Assembly: GCA_903930145.1 (NCBI GenBank)
Contig: CAIYXP010000461.1
Location: forward strand, 1 to 49,011
DNA length: 49,011 nt
Direction of reading: 5' to 3'
Origin: an uncultured Methylococcaceae bacterium
GTDB taxonomy: Bacteria; Pseudomonadota; Gammaproteobacteria; Methylococcales; Methylococcaceae
Under the pieces are notes generated by a model, which saw only the letters and a program-made list of their open reading frames with translations, had not been told where the DNA came from and did not search any database. Within the stretch, counting starts at the first letter, position 1; each line of letters opens with the position of its first letter. Positions 47,442 through 49,011 of the stretch are shown here, one piece after another. A program made the translations under genes and the position numbers.

Positions 47442-48431
47442 TTAAACAGCCAATATCGACAGTCGCTCAATCAACCAATACGCGGAAAACGAACCTATCG
47501 CATAAGGCGGAACCCAACGCCCCCAGACCGGATTAATGGCTGGCAAGCGGCGCAGACCTTGGATCAATAACAGCACGACGAGGACGAACAGCAATTGCCC
47601 CGCTTCCACGCCGACATTGAATAAGAATAGTGATAACGGGACATCATCCTTGGGCAAGCCGATGTCCAATAGCGCACCGGCAAAACCGAAGCCGTGCAAT
47701 AGGCCGAAACTGAAGGCGACCAGCCATGGGTAACGCGCTGCCAGCCCGAATTGGCCGCGATTGGCACGGACTAATTCCAAGGCAAGGAACACGATGCTGA
47801 GGGCAATCACCGCCTCGACTACGGGCGGATAGACCTTGACCAAATTCAACGCCGCGCAGCTTAAGGTGATGGAATGGGCCACGGTGAACGCGGTAATGGT
47901 CTTAATCAACAATACTCGGTTATCCACCAGTAACAGCAAACCCAGCACAAACATCAAATGATCGATGCCGGTCAAGATATGCTCTACGCCCAAGTGGAAA
48001 TACGACAATACGGTCATATCGGCGCCACTCAGTGTGGGAATTGTCATGGACGGATGTTGCGGCTTGAGTATTGCCTGTGTGGAATGTCCGTCGGCTGGTT
48101 CGATCACCACCAACACATCGGTGATAGTATTTTCCAAACCCTCGATGGTCAGCGTCTGACCTTCCAAACGCTGGCGGGGGTTGTTTATATTCCAACGTTT
48201 GATGAGAAATGCCGGTGCGGCAGCAATCTGATCCGGGGAGCCGTCCAGCCAGCCGGAAGACAGCCGGGGTTGCAAATGCACCGCCACTTCACCTGCCGCT
48301 GGCTGTTTCCACAAAACTTCGACATGACCGTCGCCTAGTTCGCTGATCTGCAAAAAAGCTGGTCTAATTTCATGGGCGTTGGCGATCAAAGAGAGAAACA
48401 GCCCAAGTAATATCAACAACAAACGACTCAT
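47442..48431 (-). CDS. HupE/UreJ-family membrane protein
   Basis: A 329-residue protein: signal-like N-terminus LLLILLGLFLSLIANA-HEIRP, a 120-residue periplasmic domain, then about six to seven membrane helices. SYFHLGVEHILTGIDHLMFV, LGLLLLVDNRVLLIKTITAF and FSFGLLHGFGFAGALLDIGL are the His/Asp-rich HupE/UreJ signature; the family includes metal (nickel or other) permeases, but this long form with an N-terminal extracytoplasmic domain is not characterised. Its ATG overlaps the stop of the parvulin gene (ATGA), so they are coupled. Confidence 0.85.
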   Translation of the reverse strand: MSRLLLILLGLFLSLIANAHEIRPAFLQISELGDGHVEVLWKQPAAGEVAVHLQPRLSSGWLDGSPDQIAAAPAFLIKRWNINNPRQRLEGQTLTIEGLENTITDVLVVIEPADGHSTQAILKPQHPSMTIPTLSGADMTVLSYFHLGVEHILTGIDHLMFVLGLLLLVDNRVLLIKTITAFTVAHSITLSCAALNLVKVYPPVVEAVIALSIVFLALELVRANRGQFGLAARYPWLVAFSFGLLHGFGFAGALLDIGLPKDDVPLSLFLFNVGVEAGQLLFVLVVLLLIQGLRRLPAINPVWGRWVPPYAIGSFSAYWLIERLSILAV

Positions 48432-48862
48432 TTCGACACCAACATTTGCGATTTATGAGGGGGTGGCGATTCCTCCCGGACGATGGAGTAACGTTGCTTT
48501 AACGTATTAAAGGCTTCGTCGTTTTTACGCTGGCGCAAAGCTTGTTGCCAGTCATTTTTAACCGCAAGCCGCACAGACTCAAACTCAGCGTGTGCCGCCG
48601 GGGTTTTATCCTCGACATACACCAAGTGCCAACCCAAACCCGATTGGAACGGCCCAACCCATTGCCGCAATGGTTGCTCGAACAAGAAGGAAGCCAAGGG
48701 TGAATTGCCAAACACGCGCTTTAAATCTTCTCGGGATTGTTGCGCAAATTCAGCATTATCCGGGAAACGGTCGCCTGTTTGCCGCTTGCCTTGTTCAAGT
48801 CCAGCCAGGGCGGCTACGGCACGTTGCTTGGCATCGCCGGGTTTGTCGGCGGAAAAATACAA
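48428..48862 (-). pseudogene. N-terminally truncated parvulin-type peptidyl-prolyl isomerase
   Basis: The frame preserves the C-terminal part of a PpiC/SurA-like isomerase: MYFSADKPGDAKQRAVAALA, GDRFPDNAEFAQQSREDLKR, LFEQPLRQWVGPFQSGLGWH, LVYVEDKTPAAHAEFESVRL. The conserved FRHLYFS strand is still readable a few codons upstream (SFRHLYF), after which similarity ends near 48880, where an unrelated partial frame begins. The N-terminal signal and SurA-like helices are missing. Coupled by ATGA overlap to HupE/UreJ. The truncation may have removed its own translation start, so function is doubtful. Confidence 0.65.
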
Positions 48863-48888
48863 ATGGCGAAAACTCGACTTTGGCCTTT

Positions 48889-49011
48889 TTACGCCACTGC
48901 CACGAGTTGATCCAGCAAGGCATCCCAGTCACGGCAGGATAATTCCAACCGGTCGCCGCCGGTTTTGGAGTTGACGAAATACTTGCCAGCCCAGATGGCG
49001 CGGCGGACGAA
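48889..49011 (-). CDS. C-terminal part of an unidentified protein, running off the window edge
   Basis: Forty codons remain before the stop: FVRRAIWAGKYFVNSKTGGD, RLELSCRDWDALLDQLVAVA. The codon use looks genuine and the end abuts the broken isomerase gene, so it may belong to a mobile element that truncated it. I do not recognise the family and the 5' part lies outside the window. Confidence 0.4.
   Translation of the reverse strand, partial: FVRRAIWAGKYFVNSKTGGDRLELSCRDWDALLDQLVAVA

Overview
Organism. This looks like a chromosomal segment from a gammaproteobacterium. The protein families (CHR-family chromate transporter, CysB-type LysR regulator, NtaA/DmoA-type flavin monooxygenase, DUF2934, DUF3604, HupE/UreJ, many toxin-antitoxin relics) and the many dispersed palindromes resemble methanotrophs of the order Methylococcales. 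That assignment is inference from family resemblance; no rRNA, tRNA or methane-oxidation gene is present to confirm it.

Layout. 0.3-2.8 kb: a DUF2934 protein and a chromate transporter. 2.8-5.3 kb: a decayed integron, with the 5' remnant of an integron-type integrase on the minus strand and one divergent AT-rich cassette on the plus strand, which ends in a recognisable attC site and encodes a HEPN-motif protein. 5.3-9.1 kb: a broken PIN/antitoxin locus, a coiled-coil gene framed by inverted palindromes, a flavin-binding pyridoxamine-oxidase-fold protein and a radical SAM pseudogene that has lost its catalytic middle. 9.1-13.3 kb: a 21/42-bp minisatellite, a secreted zinc metalloprotease, an intact hicB-hicA pair and a retropepsin-like pair. 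13.4-28.1 kb: ordinary, more GC-rich metabolic genes (nitroreductase, flavin monooxygenase, two lipoproteins, GST, methyltransferase, two aldo/keto reductases, GNAT, MFS, SDR, CysB-like regulator divergent from a sulfate-binding protein, hydrolases). 28.1-32.0 kb: an AT-rich three-gene operon encoding a cytosine-C5 DNA methyltransferase, a MutL/MORC-like GHKL ATPase and a Rossmann methyltransferase-like protein. 32.4-36.2 kb: arylsulfatase and a second MFS transporter. 36.4-45.4 kb: accessory region with broken or orphan toxin-antitoxin genes, a second HEPN-motif candidate, cytochrome b561, a TauE/SafE permease and a DUF3883 nuclease candidate. 45.5-49.0 kb: DUF3604, HupE/UreJ and truncated parvulin genes, then a partial reading frame.

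How it works together. The metabolic genes suggest sulfur scavenging: sulfatase, sulfate-binding protein, TauE/SafE, a sulfonate- or sulfide-type monooxygenase and a CysB-type regulator. Into this background have come defence and toxin-antitoxin modules, most of them bordered by a two-hairpin REP/MITE-like repeat and many now decayed. The best candidate for a poorly described system is the methyltransferase - MORC-like ATPase - methyltransferase-like operon at 28.6-32.0 kb, which carries no recognisable nuclease. The integron cassette at 3.7-5.3 kb is second.
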